The notes below the pieces were generated by a model. It was given only the letters and a program-made list of their open reading frames with translations. It was not told the origin of the DNA and ran no database searches. Shown here piece after piece: positions 1 to 6,488 of a stretch of 17,856 nt of DNA. The stretch's first letter is position 1. Each line of letters opens with the position of its first letter. This DNA is from an uncultured Veillonellaceae bacterium. Lineage in GTDB: Bacteria; Bacillota; Negativicutes; Veillonellales; Negativicoccaceae. The stretch is taken from the NCBI GenBank assembly GCA_947254705.1, contig CAMYCX010000021.1, positions 1 to 17,856 on the forward strand. Reading direction: 5' to 3'. The position numbers and the translations under genes were made by a program.

Positions 1-307
1 GTTGGCCTCGGAAATTCCGAATGCCAAGGTAATTAATTTTGATGGAGCCAATCAAGCCTTCTTGCAGTTGAAAAATGGTGGGGCAGATGCAGTTATGATT
101 GATTTGCCGGTTGCTCAAGACTACATGAAAAAAGATGTGGATCAGAGTTTTAAGGTGGTTGGTGATGTTCTTGAGGCGGAAGATTATGGTATCGCAGTCA
201 CAAAGAAAAATACGGAATTAATGAATCAAATCAATAGTTCGTTGAAAACCTTGAAAAAAAATGGTAAATACGATGAAATTTATCAGAAGTGGTTTGGTAA
301 AGCATAA
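1..307 (+). CDS. Amino acid ABC transporter substrate-binding protein, C-terminal part
   Basis: This is the last ~101 residues of a family 3 (polar amino acid) solute-binding protein; the N terminus, including any lipoprotein signal, lies before the window. The frame is open at the left edge, so the TTG at base 2 is not a real start. Visible family features are the GANQAFLQLKNGGADAVMID stretch near the second lobe, a D-Y-G-I-A-V segment, and the characteristic ending L-K-K-N-G-K-Y-D-E-I-Y-Q-K-W-F-G. The protein would capture an amino acid outside the membrane and deliver it to the permease/ATPase pair downstream. Substrate cannot be read from this fragment; glutamine and arginine binders look alike here. 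A strong terminator directly after the stop separates it from the permease. Confidence 0.9.
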   Translation, partial: LASEIPNAKVINFDGANQAFLQLKNGGADAVMIDLPVAQDYMKKDVDQSFKVVGDVLEAEDYGIAVTKKNTELMNQINSSLKTLKKNGKYDEIYQKWFGKA

Positions 308-327
308 ATAATCGTAATCGATGAGCG

Positions 328-354
328 AAACGCCCCTAAGATGGGGGCGTTTTT
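328..354 (+). terminator. Rho-independent terminator after the binding-protein gene
   Basis: AAACGCCCC (328-336) pairs with GGGGCGTTT (344-352) around a short loop, and the 3' arm runs into a T tract. It lies about 20 bases after the binding-protein stop codon. Confidence 0.93.
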
Positions 355-370
355 CTGTGATAAATAATAC

Positions 371-399
371 TTGACTGTGCATAAAAATACATATATAAT
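371..399 (+). promoter_or_regulatory. Sigma-A type promoter for the permease/ATPase genes
   Basis: TTGACT (371-376), a 17-base spacer and a perfect TATAAT (394-399) precede the permease start at 435. Expected transcription start is near 406, leaving a short leader with the ribosome binding site AAGGTG at 424-429. It lets the permease and ATPase be transcribed apart from the binding protein. Confidence 0.9.
378..391. promoter_or_regulatory. ARG-box-like operator inside the promoter spacer
   Basis: TGCATAAAAATACA is an imperfect palindrome that matches the known ArgR/AhrC half-site pair pattern TGAATAAAAATTCA at 12 of 14 positions. It lies between the -35 and -10 boxes, a position where a bound repressor would block RNA polymerase. 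The match is read by eye; A/T-rich spacers can mimic the core, so this is a candidate only. Confidence 0.45.
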
Positions 400-434
400 G
401 TGACGTATCAATTATAGGATATGAAGGTGAAATT

Positions 435-1100
435 ATGAGTTTCAATTTTCAATTGATTTTAGATTCATTGCCACTGCTTTTGTCAGGGGCCTTAATTACA
501 ATTGAAATTACAGCGCTAGCAGTAGGAATTGGATTTTTTATCGGCTTGTGTGTGGGAGTTGCCCGATTATCAAGTATCAAACTATTGAAATACATGGCGA
601 TTGTATATGCGGACACGATTCGAGGAACACCGCTGCTGATTCAAATATTTTTAATTTATTTTGCACTTCCGATGATTATCGGGCGACAGATTGATCCTTT
701 TGTGGCGGCAGTTGTTGCTTGCAGCATCAATAGCGGTGCATATGTATCGGAAATTTTTCGCGCGGGAATTCAAGCTATTGACAAAGGGCAGATGGAGGCA
801 GCTCGCTCACTAGGACTCAGCTGGTGGCAAGCCATGCGGTTTATCATTTTACCACAAGCATTTAGCAAGATTTTACCCCCGTTAGGAAATGAATTCATAG
901 CAATGTTGAAAGATACCTCTTTAGTATCCGTCATCGGGTTTGAGGAGTTGACCCGGAGAGGCCAACTGATCATTGCTAAAACGTATGGATCATTTGAAAT
1001 TTGGAGTACTGTTGCATTGATTTATTTGGTTATGACTGTCAGTATTTCACAGTTGGTATCGTTTTTAGAAAAGAGGAATTCTATTCATGATCAGCGTTAA
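435..1100 (+). CDS. Polar amino acid ABC transporter permease
   Basis: Integral membrane permease (221 aa) of the HisM/GlnP/ArtQ family, forming the membrane channel of an amino acid importer. About five hydrophobic segments are visible (roughly residues 12-40, 55-80, 87-106, 145-170, 188-210). The cytoplasmic EAA loop that docks onto the ATPase is clear at about 121-141 (E-A-A-R-S-L-G-L followed by the I-L-P-Q-A end). R-G-T-P (63-66) and N-S-G-A-Y-V-S-E-I-F-R (99-109) are further family signatures. The ATG at 435 has AAGGTG at 424-429. The gene overlaps the ATPase by 14 bases, so the two are translationally coupled. The symbol is left blank because glutamine, arginine and cystine systems cannot be separated from sequence alone. 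Confidence 0.95.
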   Translation: MSFNFQLILDSLPLLLSGALITIEITALAVGIGFFIGLCVGVARLSSIKLLKYMAIVYADTIRGTPLLIQIFLIYFALPMIIGRQIDPFVAAVVACSINSGAYVSEIFRAGIQAIDKGQMEAARSLGLSWWQAMRFIILPQAFSKILPPLGNEFIAMLKDTSLVSVIGFEELTRRGQLIIAKTYGSFEIWSTVALIYLVMTVSISQLVSFLEKRNSIHDQR

Positions 1101-1806
1101 ACATTTGTATAAAAATTTTGGCTCTTTGGAGGTCTTAAAAGATGTCAATTTAGATGTTGATGAGTGTGAAGTTGTAGTTATTATTGGTCCATCGGGATCC
1201 GGGAAAAGCACAGTATTACGCTGCATGAATTATTTAGAGAAACCAACATCGGGGGAAATAATTGTTGATGGATTGGATTTATCAAGTCAAAAGAACTTAA
1301 ATGCAGTACGGAAAGAAGTGGGAATGGTTTTCCAGCGTTTCAACTTGTTTCCTCATATGACGGTTTTGGAAAATATTATGCTGGCTCCATCGAAAGTGCG
1401 CGGAATGTCTTCACAAAACTGCAAGATAGTTGCGCAGGAATTGCTTACGAAAGTGGGACTTGATGACAAAGGTGATGCGTATCCCGAGCAATTGTCCGGC
1501 GGACAACAACAGCGTGTCGCCATTGCGCGGGCTTTGGCCATGAAGCCGAAAGTAATGTTGTTTGACGAGCCGACTTCGGCACTTGATCCGGAAATGGTGC
1601 GGGAGGTGTTGGATGTTATGAAAGCGCTAGCATTGGAAGGAATGACCATGGTGGTAGTAACACATGAAATGGGATTTGCGAAAGAAGTCGGAGATCGTGT
1701 GGTCTTTATGGACGAGGGGATGATCATCGAACAGGGAAAACCGAAAGACATTTTTGATTTTCCACAAGAACCGAGGACACAAACTTTTTTATCAAAAATA
1801 TTATAA
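1087..1806 (+). CDS. Polar amino acid ABC transporter ATP-binding protein
   Basis: Cytoplasmic ATPase (239 aa) that powers the importer formed with the permease just upstream; it is of the GlnQ/HisP/ArtP type. Every ABC motif is intact: Walker A G-P-S-G-S-G-K-S (34-41), Q-loop Gln83, signature L-S-G-G-Q (136-140), Walker B V-M-L-F-D-E-P (156-162), D-loop S-A-L-D (164-167) and switch His193. The Q-R-F-N-L-F-P-H-M-T stretch after the Q-loop is typical of the amino acid subfamily. The start lies inside the end of the permease gene, preceded by AGAGGA, and fits the usual N-terminal layout. No terminator follows directly; the csp promoter begins seven bases after the stop. Confidence 0.96.
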   Translation: MISVKHLYKNFGSLEVLKDVNLDVDECEVVVIIGPSGSGKSTVLRCMNYLEKPTSGEIIVDGLDLSSQKNLNAVRKEVGMVFQRFNLFPHMTVLENIMLAPSKVRGMSSQNCKIVAQELLTKVGLDDKGDAYPEQLSGGQQQRVAIARALAMKPKVMLFDEPTSALDPEMVREVLDVMKALALEGMTMVVVTHEMGFAKEVGDRVVFMDEGMIIEQGKPKDIFDFPQEPRTQTFLSKIL

Positions 1807-1812
1807 AATGAA

Positions 1813-1841
1813 TTGACATTAAGTATTCCTTGTGCTACTAT
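1813..1841 (+). promoter_or_regulatory. Sigma-A type promoter for the cold-shock gene
   Basis: A perfect TTGACA (1813-1818), a 17-base spacer and TACTAT (1836-1841). Transcription would begin near 1848, giving a leader of about 45 bases before the csp start. Confidence 0.88.
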
Positions 1842-1851
1842 CTAAAGAGCA

Positions 1852-1865
1852 AGCGCATCAGCGCT
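1852..1865 (+). promoter_or_regulatory. Small 5'-leader hairpin of the csp mRNA
   Basis: AGCGC (1852-1856) and GCGCT (1861-1865) form a five-pair GC-rich stem with an ATCA loop, within a few bases of the predicted transcript 5' end. Such a structure could protect the mRNA or respond to temperature, but that is inference. Confidence 0.4.
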
Positions 1866-1880
1866 CAGTTGTTTATTGTC

Positions 1881-1887
1881 GGGAGGA
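1881..1887 (+). promoter_or_regulatory. Ribosome binding site that fixes the csp start
   Basis: GGGAGGA lies seven bases before the ATG at 1894. An in-frame TTG at 1876 would place this site inside the coding region, so the TTG is rejected as the start. Confidence 0.85.
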
Positions 1888-1893
1888 ATTGAC

Positions 1894-2094
1894 ATGCAAG
1901 GTAAAGTAAAATGGTTTAGCGCGGAAAAGGGCTACGGCTTCATTGAACGCGAAGACGGTGGCGATGTATTTGTTCATTTTTCGGCTATCCAAGAAGATGG
2001 TTTTAAAAACCTGAACGAAGGTCAAGAAGTAGAATTTGACATCGTGGACGGACCTCGTGGTCCCCAAGCGGCCAACGTTTATAAAGTGCAATAA
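1894..2094 (+). CDS. csp: Cold-shock protein (CspA family)
   Basis: Single cold-shock domain of 66 residues, the normal length for a CspA/CspB protein, which binds single-stranded RNA/DNA and melts mRNA structure as a chaperone in the cytoplasm. The RNA-binding motifs are both intact: RNP1 K-G-Y-G-F-I (12-17) and RNP2 V-F-V-H-F (25-29), with Trp7 and Phe8 in the usual K-W-F context. The acidic linker E-R-E-D-G-G-D and the C-terminal G-P-R-G-P-Q-A-A-N-V segment also match the family. It is monocistronic, with its own near-consensus promoter and its own terminator, as expected for a gene expressed at high level. Which csp paralogue it represents cannot be told. Confidence 0.96.
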   Translation: MQGKVKWFSAEKGYGFIEREDGGDVFVHFSAIQEDGFKNLNEGQEVEFDIVDGPRGPQAANVYKVQ

Positions 2095-2123
2095 GACATT
2101 TGTCAATATATAGCAACTTTAGG

Positions 2124-2147
2124 CACACCCCGAAGGGGTGTGTTTTT
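2124..2147 (+). terminator. Rho-independent terminator after csp
   Basis: CACACCCC (2124-2131) and GGGGTGTG (2135-2142) form a perfect eight-pair stem with a GAA loop, followed by five T residues. Confidence 0.95.
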
Positions 2148-2210
2148 GTTAAAAGGAAAGTGGCCTATAACGGAGAATATATATATAGGATGTAGGTATT
2201 AGCCATAATA

Positions 2211-2219
2211 GAAAGGAAG
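2211..2219 (+). promoter_or_regulatory. Ribosome binding site that decides the hpf start
   Basis: GAAAGGAAG abuts the first possible ATG (2220), which is too close for initiation. The second ATG at 2226 lies about eight bases from the AGGA core and is the better start. I see no clear promoter between the csp terminator and this site, although the stretch 2176-2190 is very AT-rich. Confidence 0.7.
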
Positions 2220-2225
2220 ATGGAT

Positions 2226-2762
2226 ATGGAATTGACAGTACGTGGTAAAAATATTGAGGTAACTCCTGCATTGCGTGCTTATGTTGACAAACATACTGAC
2301 AGTGTACAGCGGTATTTTGAGAAGCCATTGCGTATGAATGTATTATTGAATGTGGTTAAGGAAACACATACGGCCGAAGTGACGGTGCACGTTGACGGAA
2401 TTATCATCAGGGCAGTAGAGAAAACGGATGATATGTATAAATCGATTGATATTGTATTTGATAAGGTGGAACGTCAGATTCATAAATATAAAACTAGACT
2501 GGCAAAACGTTTCAAAGGCCGTGAGGTTCTCAATGAAAAGTTGGTTGCGGAGCAAGCAAAAGAAAGTGATGACAATGTTGCATTTGAAATTGTTCGTCGC
2601 AAGTCATTTGATTTGAAACCTATGGGAGCGGAAGAAGCGGTTTTACAAATGAATTTATTGGGACACAGTTTTTATGTATTTCGCAATGCGGAAACTGAGC
2701 TGGTGACAGTAATGTATCGTCGGAATGACGGGAAATATGGTATGATTGAAACAACAAATTAA
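2226..2762 (+). CDS. hpf: Ribosome hibernation promoting factor, long form
   Basis: A 178-residue long-form HPF (RaiA/YvyD type) that binds the 30S subunit and dimerises 70S ribosomes into inactive 100S particles in slow growth or stress. The N-terminal S30AE domain is seen at about 1-100, with the opening M-E-L-T-V-R-G-K-N-I-E-V-T-P-A-L and the K-H-(x)n-Y-F-E pattern. A charged linker follows (about 100-120). The C-terminal dimerisation domain runs from about 123, with R-R-K-S-F-D-L-K-P-M and E-E-A-V-L-Q-M-N-L-L-G-H-S-F-Y-V-F. Presence of that second domain separates it from short HPF and YfiA. The start at 2226 is preferred on ribosome-binding-site spacing; 2220 would add two residues. The position just upstream of secA is common in Firmicutes. 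Confidence 0.95.
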   Translation: MELTVRGKNIEVTPALRAYVDKHTDSVQRYFEKPLRMNVLLNVVKETHTAEVTVHVDGIIIRAVEKTDDMYKSIDIVFDKVERQIHKYKTRLAKRFKGREVLNEKLVAEQAKESDDNVAFEIVRRKSFDLKPMGAEEAVLQMNLLGHSFYVFRNAETELVTVMYRRNDGKYGMIETTN

Positions 2763-2793
2763 AAAGGAGAGGGATTTTCCCCTCTCCTTTTTT
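2763..2793 (+). terminator. Rho-independent terminator after hpf
   Basis: AAAGGAGAGGG (2763-2773) pairs with CCCTCTCCTTT (2780-2790) across a six-base loop and ends in a T tract. The stem starts immediately after the hpf stop codon. Its T tract runs into the -35 box of the next promoter. Confidence 0.95.
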
Positions 2794-2820
2794 GACTACT
2801 TAAAATACATCTGATACAAT
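2792..2820 (+). promoter_or_regulatory. Sigma-A type promoter of the secA operon
   Basis: TTGACT (2792-2797), a 17-base spacer and TACAAT (2815-2820). The -35 box begins within the T tract of the hpf terminator. It is the only strong promoter I can find for the long run of genes up to 15908. Confidence 0.88.
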
Positions 2821-2858
2821 AAATTAGATATGTCCTTTGCATAGCAGAAATAAACAAT

Positions 2859-2864
2859 AAGGAG
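2859..2864 (+). promoter_or_regulatory. Ribosome binding site that decides the secA start
   Basis: AAGGAG lies eight bases before a GTG at 2873. An earlier in-frame GTG at 2864 overlaps this site and is rejected. Confidence 0.85.
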
Positions 2865-2872
2865 TGGGGACT

Positions 2873-5314
2873 GTGTTCGCATTTTTAGAAAAAATATTTG
2901 GCGGATCGACCGATCGCGAGTTAAAGAAGATGCGCTATATTGTTGATGAAATTGCTAATTATGAGCCGGAAATGACTGGCTTGAGTGATAGCTCACTTTC
3001 CGGGAAAACGGATGAGTTTAAACGTCGTTTACGTGAAGGTGAAACGTTAGAAGATTTGTTGCCGGAAGCATTCGCGGTGGTTCGTGAAGCTTCACGGCGT
3101 GTATTGGGGATGCGTCATTTTGATGTGCAGATGTTAGGTGGCATTGTATTGCATCGAGGCAATATTGCAGAAATGCGGACCGGCGAAGGGAAGACACTTG
3201 TAGCGACACTGCCGGTCTATTTAAATGCCTTGACCGGTAAGGGCGTACATGTGATTACGGTGAATGATTATTTGGCGCGACGCGATAGCGAATGGATGGG
3301 ACAATTGTATCGTTTCCTCGGGTTGTCGGTGGGTCTTATTGTGCATGATTTAGATTTTGCCCAAAGAAAATTTGCGTACAATGCAGACATTACCTACGGA
3401 ACAAACAATGAATTCGGATTTGACTATTTGCGGGACAATATGGTTATTCATGCCGAACAAATGGTACAACGCCCATTGCATTATTGTATCGTTGACGAAG
3501 TAGACAGTATTTTGATTGATGAAGCACGTACTCCGTTAATTATTTCGGGACCGGGTGAGCGCTCGACGGACAATTACTATACGATGGCAAAAATCGTTCC
3601 GCAATTGATCAAAGAAGAAGACTATACCATCGATGAGAAAGCAAAAACAATTGCACCTACAGAGCAAGGTATTGCAAAAGTTGAAAAAATGTTACATGTC
3701 GACAATTTGTACGATTCAGATAATTTGGAGCTGAATCATTTGCTAAATCAGGCTTTACGAGCAGAAGCAATGATGGAACGTGACAAAGATTATGTTGTTA
3801 AAGATGGTGAAGTTGTAATTGTTGATGAATTTACCGGACGTTTGATGTTTGGGCGGCGCTATTCGGATGGATTACATCAGGCAATTGAAGCCAAAGAAGG
3901 ACTTAAGGTGGAACGGGAGAGTCAAACATTGGCATCCATTACGTTCCAAAATTATTTCCGCATGTACGATAAGTTGGCCGGCATGACAGGAACGGCAAAA
4001 ACAGAAGAGCAGGAATTTGTTAAAATTTATGGCTTGGAAGTATATGTTGTACCGCCTAACCGCGAAGTCAAGCGAATTGACTTGCCAGATGTAATTTATA
4101 AAACCAAAAAAGCGAAATATAATGCGGTCATACAAGAAATCGCTCGACGCCACGAAACCGGCCAGCCGTTGTTGGTTGGTACAACGTCAATTGCCCAGTC
4201 GGAAGAGTTAAGTCATATGTTGGATGAAATTAATGTGCCGCATAATGTCCTCAATGCGAAGTTTCATGAGAAAGAGGCGGAGATTGTTGCTCAAGCAGGG
4301 CAAATGGGTCAGGTGACCATAGCTACCAACATGGCGGGGCGTGGAACGGATATTGTTTTGGGAGAAGGTGTACCTGCGCTCGGCGGTTTGCATATTATCG
4401 GTACTGAACGTCATGAAAGTCGGCGTATCGATAATCAGCTGAGAGGACGTGCAGGACGTCAAGGAGATCCGGGATCGACACAATTCTTTTTGTCTTTGGA
4501 AGATGACTTGATGAGGATTTTTGGTGCGGAAAGTATTTCCAAGGTGATGGATAAACTGGGCATGCAAGAGGATGAGGAAATCCAAAGCTCGATGGTGACA
4601 AGGTCGATTGAGAAAGCTCAGAAAAAGGTTGAAAACAGAAACTTTAATATCCGAAAATACATTTTGGAATATGATGATGTTATGAATCAGCAGCGTGAAG
4701 TGTTATATGAACAGCGGCGCCGGATTCTAATGGGAGAAGATTTAAAAGAGCAAATTGTAGCGATGACGGATCGTATAATTAGTGAAGCCATGCATCGATT
4801 CGCAGATGAAAAACTCTACCCGGAGGAATGGGATTATCCGGGACTATTGAAGTATTTAGAAGGATTCTATTTGCCCGCCAATGCCATCAGTGTGGAAAGT
4901 ATGGAAAATATGGGGCGTGCGGAAGCCTTGGAGTGGTTGCTGAATACTGCACATCGTATGTATGAAGAGCGTGAACAGCAACTAGGTGCGGAAAATATGC
5001 GAGAGTTGGAACGGGCAATTTTATTGAAGGTTGTTGATGCTAAATGGATGGATCATTTAGACGCTATGGATATGCTGAAGGAAGGTATCGGCCTGCGCTC
5101 ATATGGCCAGAAAAATCCGTTGGTAGAATATAAATTTGAAGCGTATGAAATGTTCCAAGAAATGATGCAGGCGATTCAGGAAACTGTCGTCATGTATTTG
5201 TATCATATTCAGATTCATTTCGCTTTGCCACCGGAACCGGAGGACCATTTATCTCAAGCAACATCGTCTGCCGGAGAAGAATCCTCTCCGGCAGAGCCTA
5301 AAGGTGTTAACTGA
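2873..5314 (+). CDS. secA: Preprotein translocase ATPase SecA
   Basis: SecA (813 aa, GTG start) is the motor that pushes unfolded preproteins through SecYEG. Motifs in order: Walker A M-R-T-G-E-G-K-T (101-108); E-F-G-F-D-Y-L-R-D-N (180-189); DEVD Walker B (208-211) followed by S-I-L-I-D-E-A-R; preprotein cross-linking region after about 220; G-M-T-G-T-A-K-T-E-E-Q-E-F (about 370); second nucleotide-binding fold with N-M-A-G-R-G-T-D-I-V-L-G-E-G (about 485) and Q-L-R-G-R-A-G-R-Q-G-D-P-G-S (about 525); helical scaffold with Y-D-D-V-M-N-Q-Q-R; helical wing/IRA region with W-M-D-H-L-D-A-M-D (about 723). The tail after the last helix is a short acidic Ser/Pro/Glu stretch with no C-x-C-x(8)-C-C/H zinc motif, unlike E. 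coli or B. subtilis SecA. Its terminal codons contain a perfect 11-pair inverted repeat. Confidence 0.98.
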   Translation: MFAFLEKIFGGSTDRELKKMRYIVDEIANYEPEMTGLSDSSLSGKTDEFKRRLREGETLEDLLPEAFAVVREASRRVLGMRHFDVQMLGGIVLHRGNIAEMRTGEGKTLVATLPVYLNALTGKGVHVITVNDYLARRDSEWMGQLYRFLGLSVGLIVHDLDFAQRKFAYNADITYGTNNEFGFDYLRDNMVIHAEQMVQRPLHYCIVDEVDSILIDEARTPLIISGPGERSTDNYYTMAKIVPQLIKEEDYTIDEKAKTIAPTEQGIAKVEKMLHVDNLYDSDNLELNHLLNQALRAEAMMERDKDYVVKDGEVVIVDEFTGRLMFGRRYSDGLHQAIEAKEGLKVERESQTLASITFQNYFRMYDKLAGMTGTAKTEEQEFVKIYGLEVYVVPPNREVKRIDLPDVIYKTKKAKYNAVIQEIARRHETGQPLLVGTTSIAQSEELSHMLDEINVPHNVLNAKFHEKEAEIVAQAGQMGQVTIATNMAGRGTDIVLGEGVPALGGLHIIGTERHESRRIDNQLRGRAGRQGDPGSTQFFLSLEDDLMRIFGAESISKVMDKLGMQEDEEIQSSMVTRSIEKAQKKVENRNFNIRKYILEYDDVMNQQREVLYEQRRRILMGEDLKEQIVAMTDRIISEAMHRFADEKLYPEEWDYPGLLKYLEGFYLPANAISVESMENMGRAEALEWLLNTAHRMYEEREQQLGAENMRELERAILLKVVDAKWMDHLDAMDMLKEGIGLRSYGQKNPLVEYKFEAYEMFQEMMQAIQETVVMYLYHIQIHFALPPEPEDHLSQATSSAGEESSPAEPKGVN
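5267..5295 (+). repeat. Perfect 11-bp inverted repeat in the 3' end of secA
   Basis: TCTGCCGGAGA (5267-5277) and TCTCCGGCAGA (5285-5295) are exact reverse complements separated by seven bases. In RNA this is a stable GC-rich hairpin within the last codons of secA, encoding part of its disordered tail. No T tract follows, so it is not a standard terminator. It could be an RNA-stability or processing element between secA and prfB, which is inference. Confidence 0.7.
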
Positions 5315-5368
5315 CAAACGTTTCAATGAAAGATACGAAGATAAAAATATAATGAAGGATGTGAAAAT

Positions 5369-6488
5369 ATGCTGGAAGATTGGAAACAACCGCTAGAGGC
5401 ATTGAAAGAAAGAATTGTAGAAATCGGGGATTCACTTTGACTTGGACAAAGCCAAAGAACAAATTATTAACTTTGATATAAAAATGAGTGATCCGGGTTT
5501 TTGGAATGATGCGGAGGAAGCGAGGCGTATTTCTAAACAAGCTACGGATCTGAAGGATACAGTAGATACATACAACGTCATGAGCGCTCGAATTGACGAA
5601 TTGAAAATGCTTTGGGAACTGGCGTTGGAGGAGGAAGATCGTAGCCTGGAAAAAGATATTGAAGAGGAATATCGGCAAATTTCTCAGATGGTAGAAAGCA
5701 AAGAAATTGAGCTAATGCTTTCCGGCGAATATGACGGAAATAATGCGATCTTGACTTTACATGCAGGTGCCGGTGGCACTGAGGCACAAGATTGGACGCA
5801 AATGCTGTTGCGTATGTATACCAGATGGGGAGAAAAGCATGGGTTTAAAGTGATCTTGGCTGATGTTTTGCCAGGGGAAGAGGCTGGTGTTAAAAGCGCA
5901 ACATTGCTTGTTGAGGGGAAAAATGCATTCGGTTTATTGCGCCCGGAAAAGGGCGTGCATCGATTAGTACGTATTTCTCCATTTGACTCTTCTGCGCGAC
6001 GGCATACCTCTTTTTCTGCGGTTGACGTGATGCCGGAAATTGAAGACGATGTGGAAGTTGATATTGATATGGATGATGTACGCGTCGACTATTTTCGTGC
6101 CAGTGGTGCCGGTGGACAGCACGTCAACAAAACAAGTTCGGCAGTACGTATGACTCATATACCTACAGGTATTGTTGTGCAGTGCCAAAATGAACGTTCT
6201 CAAATGCAGAATCGTGAACAAGCGATGAAGTTTTTGCGGGCAAAGTTGTTTGAATTGGAGTTGGAGAAACGCGAAAAACTGAAAGAAAATATTGGCGGTC
6301 AACATTCCGCAATTGAATGGGGAAGCCAAATTCGTTCCTATGTGTTTCATCCTTACAATTTGGTAAAAGATCATCGCACTGGGGTAGAAACCGGTAATGT
6401 GCAAGCTGTTATGGACGGAGAGTTGGACCCCTTTATTGAAGGATTTTTGAAGCATCAGATGAACCAAAAGATCGGGGAGGAGATATGA
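5369..6488 (+). CDS. prfB: Peptide chain release factor 2, with programmed +1 frameshift
   Basis: RF2 releases the finished peptide at UGA and UAA codons. The reading frame starts at ATG 5369 (AAGGAT upstream), runs 23 codons to CTT, and meets an in-frame TGA at 5438-5440. A +1 slip at CTT-T skips base 5438 and continues with GAC, giving 372 residues and the normal RF2 length. The specificity tripeptide S-P-F is at about 203-205 and the catalytic G-G-Q at about 248-250 (R-A-S-G-A-G-G-Q-H-V-N-K), matching E. coli RF2 positions closely. The N-terminal helical domain and the H-A-G-A-G-G-T-E-A-Q-D-W block are present. Annotation starting at TTG 5442 would wrongly cut 24 residues. The gene follows secA by 54 bases and overlaps the next gene by ATGA. 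Confidence 0.97.
5426..5441 (+). promoter_or_regulatory. RF2 autoregulatory frameshift site
   Basis: A Shine-Dalgarno-like GGGGA (5426-5430) precedes the slippery CTT-TGA-C (5435-5441). When RF2 is scarce the ribosome pauses at the weak TGA-C stop and slips +1 to make RF2. The gap from the last G to CTT is five bases; in the well-studied E. coli site it is three, so efficiency may differ. Confidence 0.93.

Noticed and set aside
2148..2219. A promoter for hpf.
   Set aside because: The AT-rich stretch offers several -10-like words (TATAAC, TATATA, CATAAT) but none has a reasonable -35 at the right spacing.
5348..5353. Perfect TATAAT just before prfB, as a -10 box.
   Set aside because: No -35 box at 16-18 bases upstream, and the implied transcription start would fall at or after the prfB ribosome binding site.
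5442..6488. RF2 beginning at TTG 5442 as a stand-alone gene.
   Set aside because: No ribosome binding site precedes it, and the 23 upstream codons plus the CTT-TGA-C shift restore the normal RF2 N terminus.
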